27,616 nucleotides of DNA from positions 1 to 27,616 of IMG/VR virus record IMGVR_UViG_3300035180_000306, one strand, 5' to 3'. This DNA is from a virus. Shown here in pieces: positions 6,932 to 15,700 of the stretch. Within the stretch, counting starts at the first letter, position 1, and the number at the start of each line of letters is the position of its first letter. The translations under genes and the position numbers were made by a program. The notes below the pieces were generated by a model. It saw nothing but the letters and a program-made list of their open reading frames with translations. It was not told the DNA's origin and did not search any database.

Positions 6932-8101
6932 ATGAGAATCAAGACGACACTTAAAGAAATGAAGAACGCTGATGTGCGCTTTATTTCGCTTGTGACTCGT
7001 GGAGCGAACCGCATCCCGTTTCGTATCATTAAATCCGACAAGGAGAGTGGAATGATTGACCTCGGCAACATCAAGAGGGTGCTGAAGGGTGAAAAAGTCA
7101 CCCCGAAGTCCCAAGCTCCCGAAGTCGTGGCTGTCGTGGTCATGGATCACGGTGAGGACACGCTGGAGGGTGTTAAAAAAGCACTGGCTGATAACGGCCT
7201 GCCCTTTGACAAGGCCACCAAGAACGAAGATGGTACTGTTGTGCTGTCTTCTGGTGATCTGCCCGCAGACGCCCACATCGTCCGCCTGTCAGAAGACATG
7301 GCGGTAGTGATGAAAGACTTCTCCCCCTACAGTGAGGAGCTGTCCAACAGCACGGACTTCAACGAAGTGATGGCGGCCCAGGGCTACTACCAGGGCATCC
7401 GCACCGCCTGCGATGCTGTTGTGTCCACCATCTCGAACATCCTGTACAACGCTGATAGCGGTGTCGATGCTTCCTCTAAGGTGGGGGATGTGCTGTCGAA
7501 GTTCAGCACCTACGTGACTACCCTGACCAAGGGCCTACCGACCTCCGCCTTTAAGGCCGAAGTAGCGGTGGCTGAAGTAGTCAAGTCCGCCAAAGACAAG
7601 ACGAAGAACAAGAGCAACGGCATGGCCTGCCCCGAAGGTGTCGATCCCAAGAAGTGGGCCGAGATGTCCGACGCTGAGAAGAAGGCGTGCAAGGACAAGG
7701 CCAAGAAGGAAGATGGTCAAGGAGCTGAAGAAGGTGCTACGGCTGGTGAAGGTTCTGTTTCGGATGTGAACGCCGAAGGCGAGGGCGCTGCCGGGTCTGA
7801 AAAGACCGATGAATCTGGCGCTGCGCTGAAAGCTGTGATGGAACAACTCTCCACACTGTCTGAAGCCGTCAAGGGTGTGTCGGGTGAGGTGGCAAAGGTT
7901 GCCAAGTCGCAGAATGATCTTTCTGGGCGTGTTGACGAAATCGCTCGGAAGGCTGAAACTGCGACCCAAGTAGTCAAGTCCACGGTGGTTGCGGGTGCAG
8001 TCGCTGGTGATGAACCGGCACAGTCGCAGCAGGTGAAGAAGTCGGGTGACTCCGACCCCCGCACCGGCTGCTTCGACACCGGCTTCATGCGCCGCCGCTG
8101 A
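6932..8101 (+). CDS. Putative scaffold protein preceding the major capsid gene
   Basis: This is a 389-residue protein. It opens with KNADVRFISLVTRGANRIPFR, a stretch I associate with head assembly proteins found beside XkdF-like proteases. Residues ~40-215 look globular. Residues ~217-300 are rich in Lys, Glu, Ala and Gly, with a Cys-containing segment MACPEGVDPKKWAEMSDAEKKAC, and residues ~300-350 form a likely coiled coil (LKAVMEQLSTLSEAVKGV). The position between protease and capsid genes, the charged composition and the coiled coil fit a scaffold that is cut by the upstream protease during maturation. That role is inferred. The ribosome binding site before ATG 6932 is weak; ATG 6959 and ATG 7051 are possible lower starts. 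The protein ends in an Arg-rich FMRRR. Confidence 0.6.
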   Translation: MRIKTTLKEMKNADVRFISLVTRGANRIPFRIIKSDKESGMIDLGNIKRVLKGEKVTPKSQAPEVVAVVVMDHGEDTLEGVKKALADNGLPFDKATKNEDGTVVLSSGDLPADAHIVRLSEDMAVVMKDFSPYSEELSNSTDFNEVMAAQGYYQGIRTACDAVVSTISNILYNADSGVDASSKVGDVLSKFSTYVTTLTKGLPTSAFKAEVAVAEVVKSAKDKTKNKSNGMACPEGVDPKKWAEMSDAEKKACKDKAKKEDGQGAEEGATAGEGSVSDVNAEGEGAAGSEKTDESGAALKAVMEQLSTLSEAVKGVSGEVAKVAKSQNDLSGRVDEIARKAETATQVVKSTVVAGAVAGDEPAQSQQVKKSGDSDPRTGCFDTGFMRRR

Positions 8102-8153
8102 AACCTGTCACATAATAGTTGTTACCCCCCAACTGAAGGAAAGAGGAATTAAA

Positions 8154-9089
8154 ATGCCTACCAATCAGGAAATCATCAAAAAGGCCGACATGGCGCTGTC
8201 TGACCTAGCCATCGCTGGCCGTCTGAGCCCGGAGCAGACCGATCAATTCGTCCGTACCGTCATGGATCAGCCCACGTTGATCCAGTCGTGCCGCACTGTC
8301 GCCATGAACGGCCCGGAGCAGAAGATCAACAAGATCGGCTTCGGTTCGCGCATCCTGCGCCCCGCTGTGTCTAGCACTGCCTTGGCTGCTACTGACCGCG
8401 TGAAGCCCGATCTGGGCCAGGTGCTGATCACCACCAAGGAAGTGATCGCTGAAGTTCACCTCCCGTATGACGTTATCGAGGACAACATCGAGCGCGGCAA
8501 TATTACGGCGGGTGCCGAACAAGGTGCCGGAGGTATCCACCAGACCATCGTGGACATGATCGGCGAGCGTGCGGCTCTCGACTTGGAAGAACTCGGCATC
8601 CGTGGTGACACGGCCAGCGCTGATGCCTACCTGAGTCTGGCCGATGGCTGGCTGAAGAAGGCTTCTGCGAACGTGGTCAACGTGGGTGGCACCTTCACTA
8701 AGGAAGCTATCAAGGCGGCTGTCAAGGCCACCCCGGACAAGTACCTGCGCAACCGTACATCCATGACCCACTTTGTTTCGGTGGACAACGAAACCGAGAT
8801 GCGCGATCAGTACGCTACCCGCGAGACCGTGATGGGTGATGCCAACATCCAGGGCAACCTGCCACTGTACGTGTTCGGTTCCCAGGTGAAGGGCGTCCCC
8901 ATGATGCCTTCAGATAGTGGTCTGTTCACTGACCCGCTGAACTTGATCTTCGCCATCCAGCGCAATATCCAGTTCGAGTACGATAAGGACATTCGATCCC
9001 GCGTCTTTATCATCGTGCTGACGGCCCGAGTCGGCTTCGAGTTGGAAGAGGTCAACGCGCTGACCAAGTACACCGGCATCACCGGCTAA
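8154..9089 (+). CDS. Major capsid protein (HK97-like fold, XkdG-like)
   Basis: This 311-residue protein is the probable shell subunit. Supporting features are its place right after the scaffold-like gene, the length, and typical stretches such as IGFGSRILRPA, LITTKEVIAEVHLPYDVIEDNIERG, TIVDMIGERAALDLEELGIRGDT and a C-terminal region GSQVKGVPMMPSDSG followed by LIFAIQRNIQFEYDKDIRSRVFIIVLTARVGFE. The frame is open from 8046, but ATG 8154 is chosen because a strong AGAGGA lies at 8142-8147. There is no large N-terminal delta domain, which fits the use of a separate scaffold. A terminator follows at 9133, suitable for insulating a very highly expressed gene. Confidence 0.88.
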   Translation: MPTNQEIIKKADMALSDLAIAGRLSPEQTDQFVRTVMDQPTLIQSCRTVAMNGPEQKINKIGFGSRILRPAVSSTALAATDRVKPDLGQVLITTKEVIAEVHLPYDVIEDNIERGNITAGAEQGAGGIHQTIVDMIGERAALDLEELGIRGDTASADAYLSLADGWLKKASANVVNVGGTFTKEAIKAAVKATPDKYLRNRTSMTHFVSVDNETEMRDQYATRETVMGDANIQGNLPLYVFGSQVKGVPMMPSDSGLFTDPLNLIFAIQRNIQFEYDKDIRSRVFIIVLTARVGFELEEVNALTKYTGITG

Positions 9090-9132
9090 CCGCCAGGGGC
9101 TGGGGCAACCTGGCTCTATCGGAGTACAATGC

Positions 9133-9163
9133 AAAGGCAGGCTTCGGTCTGCCTTTGTTCTTT
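9133..9163 (+). terminator. Intrinsic terminator after the capsid gene
   Basis: AAAGGCAG (9133-9140) pairs with CTGCCTTT (9149-9156). The loop GCTTCGGT can add a G-T and a C-G pair around a TTCG tetraloop. A moderately T-rich tail follows. A TACAAT box at 9125-9130 abuts its 5' arm. Confidence 0.8.
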
Positions 9164-9178
9164 GTGGGTACGGATTGC

Positions 9179-9208
9179 TTGCAATCAATTGCAAATGCTC
9201 TGTACAAT
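9179..9208 (+). promoter_or_regulatory. Promoter for the head-tail connector unit
   Basis: TTGCAA at 9179-9184 and TACAAT at 9203-9208 with an 18-bp spacer. The -35 box is made almost entirely of the first half of the 14-bp motif at 9180-9193, so a protein on the motif would exclude RNA polymerase. The predicted start is near 9215, with a ~24-base leader. Confidence 0.55.
9180..9193 (+). repeat. 14-bp motif, copy 5 (over a promoter -35)
   Basis: TGCAATCAATTGCA, lying between the capsid terminator and the gene at 9239 and covering the -35 element of its promoter. Confidence 0.92.
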
Positions 9209-9238
9209 GAAGTCCCCAATACTCAACTGGAGTGAAAC

Positions 9239-9676
9239 ATGGCAATCACAATATCGACCAACAAGGCGGACACCGAGGCCACTGCAACCGACGCTGCCAC
9301 GGCTGCTGGTGCACCCATCGAGATCACCAAGCTGACGTTGGCGATCTACCAACGCTATTCGCGTGGTGGCATCTTGTACGAAGCTGGTAAGGTGTACGGC
9401 TTTACAGCCGAGCAGGCCGAGACCCTGCTGGCTGAAGAAGACGAGGGCCGTCCGATCTGGCGCAAGTACCGTGCGCCCAAGGTGGAGGATAGTGTCCCCT
9501 CGAAGGAGCCCGAGGTAATCATCCAGACCGAACGTGAACTGCCGGTGCTGAATCCGGTGGAAGTCGTCAACGGACGCCTGGAGGTGGGCACTGAAGATGA
9601 ACTGAAGGAACTCGGCCTGCCTGGCGATGGTAAGGGCGATGACGGTGGCGAAAGCGGCCCGGTTGTGACTGTCTAA
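9239..9676 (+). CDS. Hypothetical head-associated protein, 145 residues
   Basis: An acidic 145-residue protein with an Ala/Thr-rich N-terminus, a central folded-looking segment (LAIYQRYSRGGILYEAGKVY, AEQAETLLAEEDEGRPIW) and a Gly/Asp-rich C-terminus. The central segment resembles small proteins often found just after phage capsid genes, which may decorate or complete the head, but I cannot assign a named family. ATG 9239 has GGAG six bases upstream and lies ~24 bases after the predicted transcript start. It is the first gene of the connector unit. Confidence 0.75.
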   Translation: MAITISTNKADTEATATDAATAAGAPIEITKLTLAIYQRYSRGGILYEAGKVYGFTAEQAETLLAEEDEGRPIWRKYRAPKVEDSVPSKEPEVIIQTERELPVLNPVEVVNGRLEVGTEDELKELGLPGDGKGDDGGESGPVVTV

Positions 9677-9689
9677 AAGGGGTGGCAGC

Positions 9690-10298
9690 ATGAGTAACAA
9701 ACTCTTCATCAATGTAGATGCCGTCAAGCAGCGGATGGCTATCAACCCTGAGCTTGAAGGTGTAGATGATGCGGTGGAGTCCGCTATTCGTGCTGCCCAA
9801 CTCCGTATAGAGTCCGAATACGACAGCAAATTGGATCGCCTGGACAATGCAGACACCTTCTATATGGACGCTGAGAGCTTTAGTGGTCTCCAGCCTGGGG
9901 GGGTGTTCCGGCTGCTGCTCCGCAATGCTTTCGTATTCGTTGACCCGACCCACCCGTTGGTTGTGAAGAGTGGTGACAAGTGGAACCTGTGTAGTGAGGT
10001 GGTTGACCCCTCCTTGTACGAGATAGACCTGCTGCGCGGCATCCTGAAAGTGGATGCGGATGCCTTGCAGGACAAGTACGTGATGGTGGAGTACACCTCC
10101 GGGTTTGAGTCCGCATCACAGGTGCCTGATTGGGTAGCCGAGGCTATCCTGGGGTACACGCCAGTAGTGTTCAACTTCGGGCAGACCACGAACCGCAATG
10201 ATGAGGCAGAGAAGGGCTACAGGGCGTCGGGAGACCACGCTCTGGCCGTCATGTCTCGGTATCGCCGAAACACCGGGTTCATGCTGAGACCGCTGTAA
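9690..10298 (+). CDS. Head-tail adaptor (gp6/YqbG-like connector)
   Basis: This 202-residue protein is probably the connector ring bound beneath the portal. The N-terminal part, DAVKQRMAIN then VESAIRAAQLRIESEYDSKLD, has the helical pattern of gp6-like adaptors, and a strand-rich middle (VVDPSLYEIDLLRGILKVDAD, KYVMVEYTSGFE) is followed by a helix PDWVAEAILGYTPVVFNF. It starts at ATG 9690 after AAGGGG and precedes two tail completion genes, which supports the role. Confidence 0.7.
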   Translation: MSNKLFINVDAVKQRMAINPELEGVDDAVESAIRAAQLRIESEYDSKLDRLDNADTFYMDAESFSGLQPGGVFRLLLRNAFVFVDPTHPLVVKSGDKWNLCSEVVDPSLYEIDLLRGILKVDADALQDKYVMVEYTSGFESASQVPDWVAEAILGYTPVVFNFGQTTNRNDEAEKGYRASGDHALAVMSRYRRNTGFMLRPL

Positions 10299-10301
10299 GC
10301 C

Positions 10302-10718
10302 ATGCTGAGGATCACTGTCCAGGGCCAGGCGGGGCTTGAGCGTACACTGAACGACCTCAGCAAGGCCCTGGTTGTTCGTGACATTCTGGACGAGGCCTCT
10401 GCGGTACTGCTGGGGCGCATTCGTCAGCGGTTCTTGGATGAGACTGACCCCGATGGGGTTGCGTGGATTCCTAGTAGGGCCTCCCGTCTACGTGCTGGTG
10501 GTGGTACTTTGTTCGACACAGGGAGGCTGTTCCACAGCATCCAGTTGTTTTCGGTAGACGAGGAATCTCGGGCCATCGGTACAAACGTACCCTACGCACC
10601 CTTTCACCAGTTCGGAACTCGTACTCTACCACGGCGACAGTTTCTTGGCTTCAGTGACGAGGACGCCACGATAGTAGAGGGGCTTATCATCAAGCGCGTG
10701 CAGGAGGCACTGGAATGA
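10302..10718 (+). CDS. Tail completion protein, Mu gpG-like (virion morphogenesis)
   Basis: This 138-residue protein fits the phage virion morphogenesis family that includes Mu gpG and P2 gpS. The typical pattern is visible: a helix ending RFLDETDPDGVAWIPSR, then GGGTLFDTGRLFHSIQ, then AIGTNVPYAPFHQFGTRTLPRRQFLGFSDED. The family acts at the head-tail joint or in tail completion. It begins 3 bp after the adaptor stop and overlaps the next gene by an ATGA junction at 10715. Confidence 0.85.
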   Translation: MLRITVQGQAGLERTLNDLSKALVVRDILDEASAVLLGRIRQRFLDETDPDGVAWIPSRASRLRAGGGTLFDTGRLFHSIQLFSVDEESRAIGTNVPYAPFHQFGTRTLPRRQFLGFSDEDATIVEGLIIKRVQEALE

Positions 10719-11173
10719 CTCAAATTACAGATGTTGCATTCAGGTGTGTTGATGACCTGAAGACGAAGCTGGAGTCACTGGCGAAGTTGAAGGGCAAGGC
10801 GTTCTGGGTGTACAACGAAGATCACCTGATGGACAAGACCAAGGGCATCACCTTTCCGGCTGTGGGTGTGGTGTACGAGGGAATCCGGGCGGTGAGCGAG
10901 AACCAGAAGGACACCTACAAGGTAGGCTTCTCTGGTGAATTGGTGGCGTCGGTCATGGTGATTCAGCGCCCTGACACGATCAGCCCAGCAGACACGAAAA
11001 AGCCTGCTGTAGAATTGCTGGATGATATTCGGGGGCAGATCATGGGCACCAAGTCGCCATCGGGGCACCAATGGCGCTTCGTTGTGGAGGCTTCGGCCTC
11101 CGAGAAGAACGGTGTGGTCATCTGGATTCAACGCTGGAGTACACCCGTCCAACTGATGCCGGTTGTTCGGTAG
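10715..11173 (+). CDS. Probable tail terminator protein
   Basis: This 152-residue alpha/beta protein lies between the tail completion gene and the tail tube gene, the usual place of the tail terminator that caps the tube. Visible features are an N-terminal helix (VDDLKTKLESLAKL), several strands (GITFPAVGVVYEGI, YKVGFSGELVASVMVI), a helix (KPAVELLDDIRGQIMG) and a last strand region HQWRFVVEASASEKNGVVIWIQRW. This order suits the terminator fold, but the call rests mainly on position. Translation is coupled to the preceding gene. Confidence 0.6.
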   Translation: MTQITDVAFRCVDDLKTKLESLAKLKGKAFWVYNEDHLMDKTKGITFPAVGVVYEGIRAVSENQKDTYKVGFSGELVASVMVIQRPDTISPADTKKPAVELLDDIRGQIMGTKSPSGHQWRFVVEASASEKNGVVIWIQRWSTPVQLMPVVR

Positions 11174-11192
11174 GTCTTGGCGGGATTACAAT
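11163..11192 (+). promoter_or_regulatory. Promoter for the tail tube gene
   Basis: TTGTTC at 11163-11168 and TACAAT at 11187-11192 with an 18-bp spacer. The predicted start is near 11199, with a ~45-base leader ending in a strong AGGAG. The -35 lies inside the end of the preceding gene. Confidence 0.6.
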
Positions 11193-11243
11193 CCGCTGAG
11201 TGTAAATCTGGGTGGAAGCACCCTCTTTCTAGGAGATTAAAAA

Positions 11244-11999
11244 ATGGCAACTTGGGACGCGGTGGATCACTACTACTCCGGTCAGGGCGTGGTGCTGCTG
11301 GCCGAACGCGATGCGCAGGGCAAGCCCACTGGCTTTGTTCCTGTCGGCAACGTGTCCGATCTGAAGATCACTGTCAGCACCTCGGTGCTGGAGCACAAGG
11401 AGTCGCACACCGGCCAGCGTGGCACGGATTTGCGTCTGACCACAGAAACGAAGTGCGCTCTGTCGATGACGATGGAGAACTTCGTGGCCGATAACTTGGC
11501 CCGCGTGTCGCGGGGTGCGGCAACCAAGGTAGCTGCCGCTACCATCACGGGAGAGGCCATCAATGCGTCCCTCGGCAAGGTAGTGTCGCTGGCGCACATC
11601 AAGGTCAGTAACGTGGTTGTGAAGCACGGAAATACTACCCTGGTGGCTGGCACAGACTACTTCGTGAACGCTGACGCGGGGTCGATCAAGTTCGCGGACA
11701 CGATTATTGGTGTGGCCGATGGCGACGCGCTGACGGTGGACTACCAGTTCGCTGACCAGCTTGTGGTAGATGCCCTGACCCAGGGCGCTAAGGAACTGTA
11801 CATGCGCTTCGAGGGCCTGAACACCGCTGAAGGCAATGACCCGGTAGTGGTAGAAGTGTTCAAGTTCAGTACCGACCCGTTCAAAGAACTGGCGCTTATC
11901 GGTGACACGGTGCAGTCGTTCGTGCTGGAAGGCTCCGTGCTGGCTGACGGCTCCCGCAGCGTAGGCAGCAAATACTTTAAGGTAACGAAGCTGAACTGA
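11244..11999 (+). CDS. Major tail tube protein
   Basis: This 251-residue protein is the likely tube subunit. It opens with YYSGQGVVLLAERDAQGKPTGFVPVGNVSDLKI and continues as a strand-rich protein with LEHKESHTGQRGTDLRLTTETKCALSMTMEN and a C-terminal FVLEGSVLADGSRSVGSKYFKV. These fit tail tube proteins of long-tailed phages. It has its own promoter, a strong ribosome binding site (CTAGGAGAT at 11229-11237) and a terminator after it, as expected for a high-copy structural protein. The chaperone pair and tape measure follow. A repeat-like insertion (VVVKHGNTTLVAGTDYFVN) may form an extra surface domain. Confidence 0.85.
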   Translation: MATWDAVDHYYSGQGVVLLAERDAQGKPTGFVPVGNVSDLKITVSTSVLEHKESHTGQRGTDLRLTTETKCALSMTMENFVADNLARVSRGAATKVAAATITGEAINASLGKVVSLAHIKVSNVVVKHGNTTLVAGTDYFVNADAGSIKFADTIIGVADGDALTVDYQFADQLVVDALTQGAKELYMRFEGLNTAEGNDPVVVEVFKFSTDPFKELALIGDTVQSFVLEGSVLADGSRSVGSKYFKVTKLN

Positions 12000-12010
12000 T
12001 AGAGTGCCAG

Positions 12011-12040
12011 TTGTGCAATCAATTGCAAGGCTGGCATAAT
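12011..12040 (+). promoter_or_regulatory. Possible promoter before the tape measure chaperone
   Basis: TTGTGC at 12011-12016 and CATAAT at 12035-12040 with an 18-bp spacer. The 14-bp motif (12014-12027) fills the end of the -35 and the spacer. Transcription would start near 12047, inside the 5' arm of the terminator, so the new RNA could not form the full stem. Both boxes are weak. Confidence 0.35.
12014..12027 (+). repeat. 14-bp motif, copy 6 (between tail tube and chaperone)
   Basis: TGCAATCAATTGCA, 15 bp after the tail tube stop and 16 bp before the terminator stem, within a possible promoter spacer. Confidence 0.92.
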
Positions 12041-12042
12041 GT

Positions 12043-12075
12043 GGGAGGGCAGAGATGCCCTCCCTTTTTCTTTGT
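12043..12075 (+). terminator. Strong intrinsic terminator after the tail tube gene
   Basis: GGGAGGGCA (12043-12051) pairs perfectly with TGCCCTCCC (12056-12064) around a GAGA loop. It is followed by a T-rich run at 12065-12073. This is the strongest terminator in the window. Confidence 0.92.
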
Positions 12076-12094
12076 ACCCTGAATGGAGTCAATC

Positions 12095-12514
12095 ATGAGC
12101 GAATCGACCGACCTGAACAAGATCATCCCCTCCGACGAACCGATGGTCATTGGCGGCAAGACGATCACCCCCCGCACCATGAAGGTGAAGCAGTTACCAG
12201 CCGTCCTCAAGGCCGTGCAGCCCTTCGCAGGCGTTTTCAAGGACGGTGTGCAGTCGCTTGACATCCCCACCCTGCTGATCGACTACACGCCCAACGTGGT
12301 GGAATTGGTTCACCAGTTGACCGGTGAAGACAAGGAGTGGGTAGAGAACCTGGAGTTGGACGAGATGATCGAGGTCTTCACCAAGGTTGTGGAGGTCAAC
12401 CTCGATTTTTTTATCCGAAAAGTGCTACCCCTGTTGTCCGAGGCGATGGTTCGGCTCGGAGGCGGCTTGTCCAGCAAGACTCAGATCAGTGGGCAGGCAT
12501 CTTCCAGCACTTGA
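12095..12514 (+). CDS. Tape measure chaperone, zero-frame product (gpG-like)
   Basis: This 139-residue protein sits directly before the tape measure gene and has the look of lambda gpG-type tail assembly chaperones: an N-terminal MVIGGKTITPRTMKVKQLPAVLKAV, then LLIDYTPNVVELVHQLTGED and ELDEMIEVFTKVVEVNLDFF. ATG 12095 is preferred over ATG 12083 because GGAG at 12085-12088 is well spaced from it. The zero frame contains GAT TTT TTT ATC at 12404-12415, giving a perfect T-TTT-TTT slippery heptamer at 12406-12412. A long open -1 frame continues to the tape measure start. The unshifted product ends with GLSSKTQISGQASSST. Confidence 0.82.
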   Translation: MSESTDLNKIIPSDEPMVIGGKTITPRTMKVKQLPAVLKAVQPFAGVFKDGVQSLDIPTLLIDYTPNVVELVHQLTGEDKEWVENLELDEMIEVFTKVVEVNLDFFIRKVLPLLSEAMVRLGGGLSSKTQISGQASSST

Positions 12515-12702
12515 TAAGCAGCGGCCATCGGTACAACGACATCTTGGAATACACATGGCCGCAACTGCTGGCGTTCTCAAAGGCCGCAGCAGCGGAACGG
12601 GACAGTCGCTCAGTGGAGCATTTTTCGCTACTATTGACGGCACAAAGGGGCGACAAGAAAGCCATTGATCGCCTCTTCAACGTGTACACGAGAGGTAAGT
12701 AA
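12095..12702 (+). CDS. Tape measure chaperone, -1 frameshift fusion (gpGT-like)
   Basis: A -1 slip at T-TTT-TTT (12406-12412) would join the first 106 residues of the gpG-like protein to a 96-residue extension read from 12412 to 12699, giving about 202 residues. The extension contains WAGIFQHLISSGHRYNDILEY, then WPQLLAFSKAAAAERDSRS and KKAIDRLFNVYTRGK. It has the helical character of gpT domains and has no usable start with a good ribosome binding site. Phage P2 uses a similar T6G slippery site for E/E'. The T7 run is unusual in this GC-rich DNA, where Phe is often TTC. The linker between the slip site and the convincing T domain (about 12412-12480) is Arg-rich and less convincing, so a slip nearer the zero-frame stop is not excluded. 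The stop overlaps the tape measure ATG (TAATG). Confidence 0.72.
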
Positions 12703-15700
12703 TGGCATCGTCTAACCTGCAAATCCTGGTTCAAGCCTTTGTCCAAGGGCTCGACCAACTCCAGCAACTTGGGCGGCAGATGTCCCAGGTCGGGGTGGAT
12801 GCACAACAGGCTGGTCAGTCAGCAGGCGGGGCGGCTCAGGGATTCACCGCCGCTGGGCAAGGTGCGGCCAACGCTGGAGGTCAACTAGCTCAGTTTGTGG
12901 CCCAGGGGAATGAGGCAGCAGCCTCCTTCAAATCCTTGATCGAGTTAGCGAAAGGGGCTGCGGTGGCCTTCGCTGGCTTCGTCGCCGTCGCCTCGATGAA
13001 GGACGCGGCAGACATATCGGCTCGCAATGAGACGCTGGGCGTGACTCTCGGTATCGTCGGCAAGAACGCCGGGTACACCACGGAGGAGCTTGCCAAGTAT
13101 GAGACCGAGGTGAAGGGGCTGGGCATCACGACCAGTGCCGCCCGGGACTCGCTTATCCAGATGATTCAGGCAGGGCTGCAAATTGGCCCTGTAGCTGCGG
13201 GTGGTGCATCTCAGATCGCACTCATGGCTCGCGCTGCCCAAGACTTGGCGGTGGTGACAGGTGAGAACTCCTCGTCCACGCTGCGCCGGATGATCACGAA
13301 CATCCAGCAGTTGGATGTAGTAGGTCTCCGCTTCATGGGCATTGTCGTCAACCTGGAAGACGCGACAGCCAAGTATGCAGAGAAGCTAGGCAAGACCGCT
13401 GGAGCCCTCACTAGCACAGAGAAGCAGCAAGCTCTGCTCAATGCTGCAATGGAGAAGGCGAGGGGCTTGCAAGGGGCCTACGAGGCTTCCCTGGACACCG
13501 TGGGAAAGAAGCTCTCTTCCATGAAACGGTATCAGGAAGAGGCTGCGTCGGCCATTGGTAACACCCTGCTCCCGGCCTACACCGTATTGGTGGATGCAGC
13601 CACGGCTTTCCTGAAGAAGGTGCAGGAGATCGCCTCGGGTATCGCTGAGAGTGGTAAGGTAGCACAAGTCCTCAAAGACATCATGAGGGGTGTGTTGGAC
13701 TTCGCGGGGGAGATCACCTCTGCCTTGGTGGGTGCTTTGCAATCAATTGCACCAGCACTTGAGTCCGCGTTCAGCAAGCTCCAGGAGGCGTTCAAGGACA
13801 TCGACCTTGGCGGCATCACCGAAGGATTCAAGACGATACTAGGCTACGCCGTTGACTTCGGCACTGCGGTGGTGAACGCCATCGGTGATGCCGCCCCAAG
13901 CATCCGCCTGCTGGTTGACGCCTTCGGTATGGTTGGCTCTGCCATCATGGACGCCGTGAAGGAAATCTTCAGCTTTGGTGAGGGAATGGGGGATGCCAAC
14001 GCCGCAGGAGACCTCCTGTCCACCCTCCTACAGTCCCTGGGGCTTCTGGTTGCTGGCTTTGCTGACGGCTTGAATGCCGTCAAGGCGGTGGCCGAGGTAA
14101 TGTTCGCTGGCCTGACTGTAGGATTCGGAGCCATAGCCAATGTGATAGGGGATGTGGTGGGCCTAGTGAGCAAAGACCTTGGTCAAGCCTTCAAGCAGGT
14201 TGGTGATGCCGCCATTGAGATGGGTATGAAGTCGGCTGAGGCTGCTCGCAAGACCTTCGAGAGTTTCTCCACTGGAGAAACCTACGTCCAGAAGTACGCC
14301 GACAAGCTCAAGGAACTGCCTGCGGCCCACGAAGCTGACGCCGAAGCAGCTAAGAAGTCCGCTGACGTGAAGAAGGAGGCCTTCAATCAAGCTGAAGAGT
14401 TGGTTCGTAAATACACGAGGGCTGTGAATGATGGCAAGTTGTCTGGTGAGGCGGCTGCCACTGAGTTCAAGAATGTGACTGCTGAGATCGCTACGATGGC
14501 GAAGGAGTTCGATTTCACTCAGAAGGAAGTCGAGCAACTGAACAACAAGTTGCAGGGCTCTCTGGACAAGTCGGACAAGACTGCTGAAGCCTTCAAGACG
14601 CTGGGCACTACTGCCTCGGATTTCGGCAAACAGACCTCTGCTGCTGGCACCAGGGCAGTGGAGGCGTTCAACCAGTTGGCCCAATCCGGTAAGCTGACCT
14701 CGGAGGAACTGTACCGTGCCTTCGACAAGGCGCTGAACATGGAGACTTCCATCGCGGGGCTCACACAGTTCCGTCAGGCGCTGGATCAGGCCTTCAAGGA
14801 TGGCAAGATCAGTGCAGAAGAGTACGGCTCTGCCGTGCAATTGGTAGGGGCCAAGTTCGACGAACTTCTGGACAAGCAACTGAAGGCTGCCCACACCAAG
14901 GAAGACTTCAAGCAGTTGGAAGATCAGGTTAAGGCGCTGGGTGATTCCGGGGCCATCTCCGGTCAGCAGGTATCCAGTGCCCTGGAGAAGATTCAGGAGA
15001 AGGCATCTGGAGCCCGTGAAGAGATTCAGCGCCTTGCTCAGCAGCAGACCGCATTGGCGGAGGCTTCGACCCGTCTGGCTAAAGCTGACCTCGCAGCCAC
15101 CCAAGCTAACATAGAAGTACAGCGTGCCATGAACGCCCTGATCCAGGCCGAGATTCGCTTCCGTCAGGACGGCACTGAGCTTGCCCAGCAGGAACTCGAA
15201 GCCGCACGCCTGAACGTACAACTGGCCGAGCAGAGGGAGCAGCTTGCCCAACTTCAGAGGCAGCAAGAGTCCGCTGCGATGGATGTGCTGATCGCCAAGC
15301 AGCAACTCCTGAACGCTGAGAAGGAAAAAGAACTCAACATCGGTAATGCTATTATTGCCGCTAAGGTTGATGCTGCACAGAAGGAGTTGGAGTCGAAGCA
15401 ACTGGTGTTGGAGCACACGAAGCAAGATGTCGAGGCCCAACAGCAAAATGTGATAGTCACTCAAGCTGCGGCGGAGCAAGCTCGTGTGTTGGCCGATAAC
15501 ATGCGTGACGCTGCGGACAACACCAAGAAGACCGCTGAGGCTGGTAATGGTGTTAAGGGTTGGGTAGTAGATTCTTCGGAGCAGATCGCCACCTTCACCT
15601 CCGACAGTGTGGTGCAGCAGTTCCGGCAGATCGGATTGTCCCTTGAGGAGGCATCTAAACGGGCCTATGATCTGATGGGGGGCATGAACGCGGTGGTGGC

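Noticed and set aside
8111-8116. CATAAT box before the capsid gene as a separate promoter
   Set aside because: No -35 at a usable distance was found; the nearest TTC-like box is 21 bp away.
11177-11494. A 105-codon frame overlapping the start of the tail tube gene
   Set aside because: It overlaps the tail tube gene in another frame, is Arg/Gly-rich and has no ribosome binding site.
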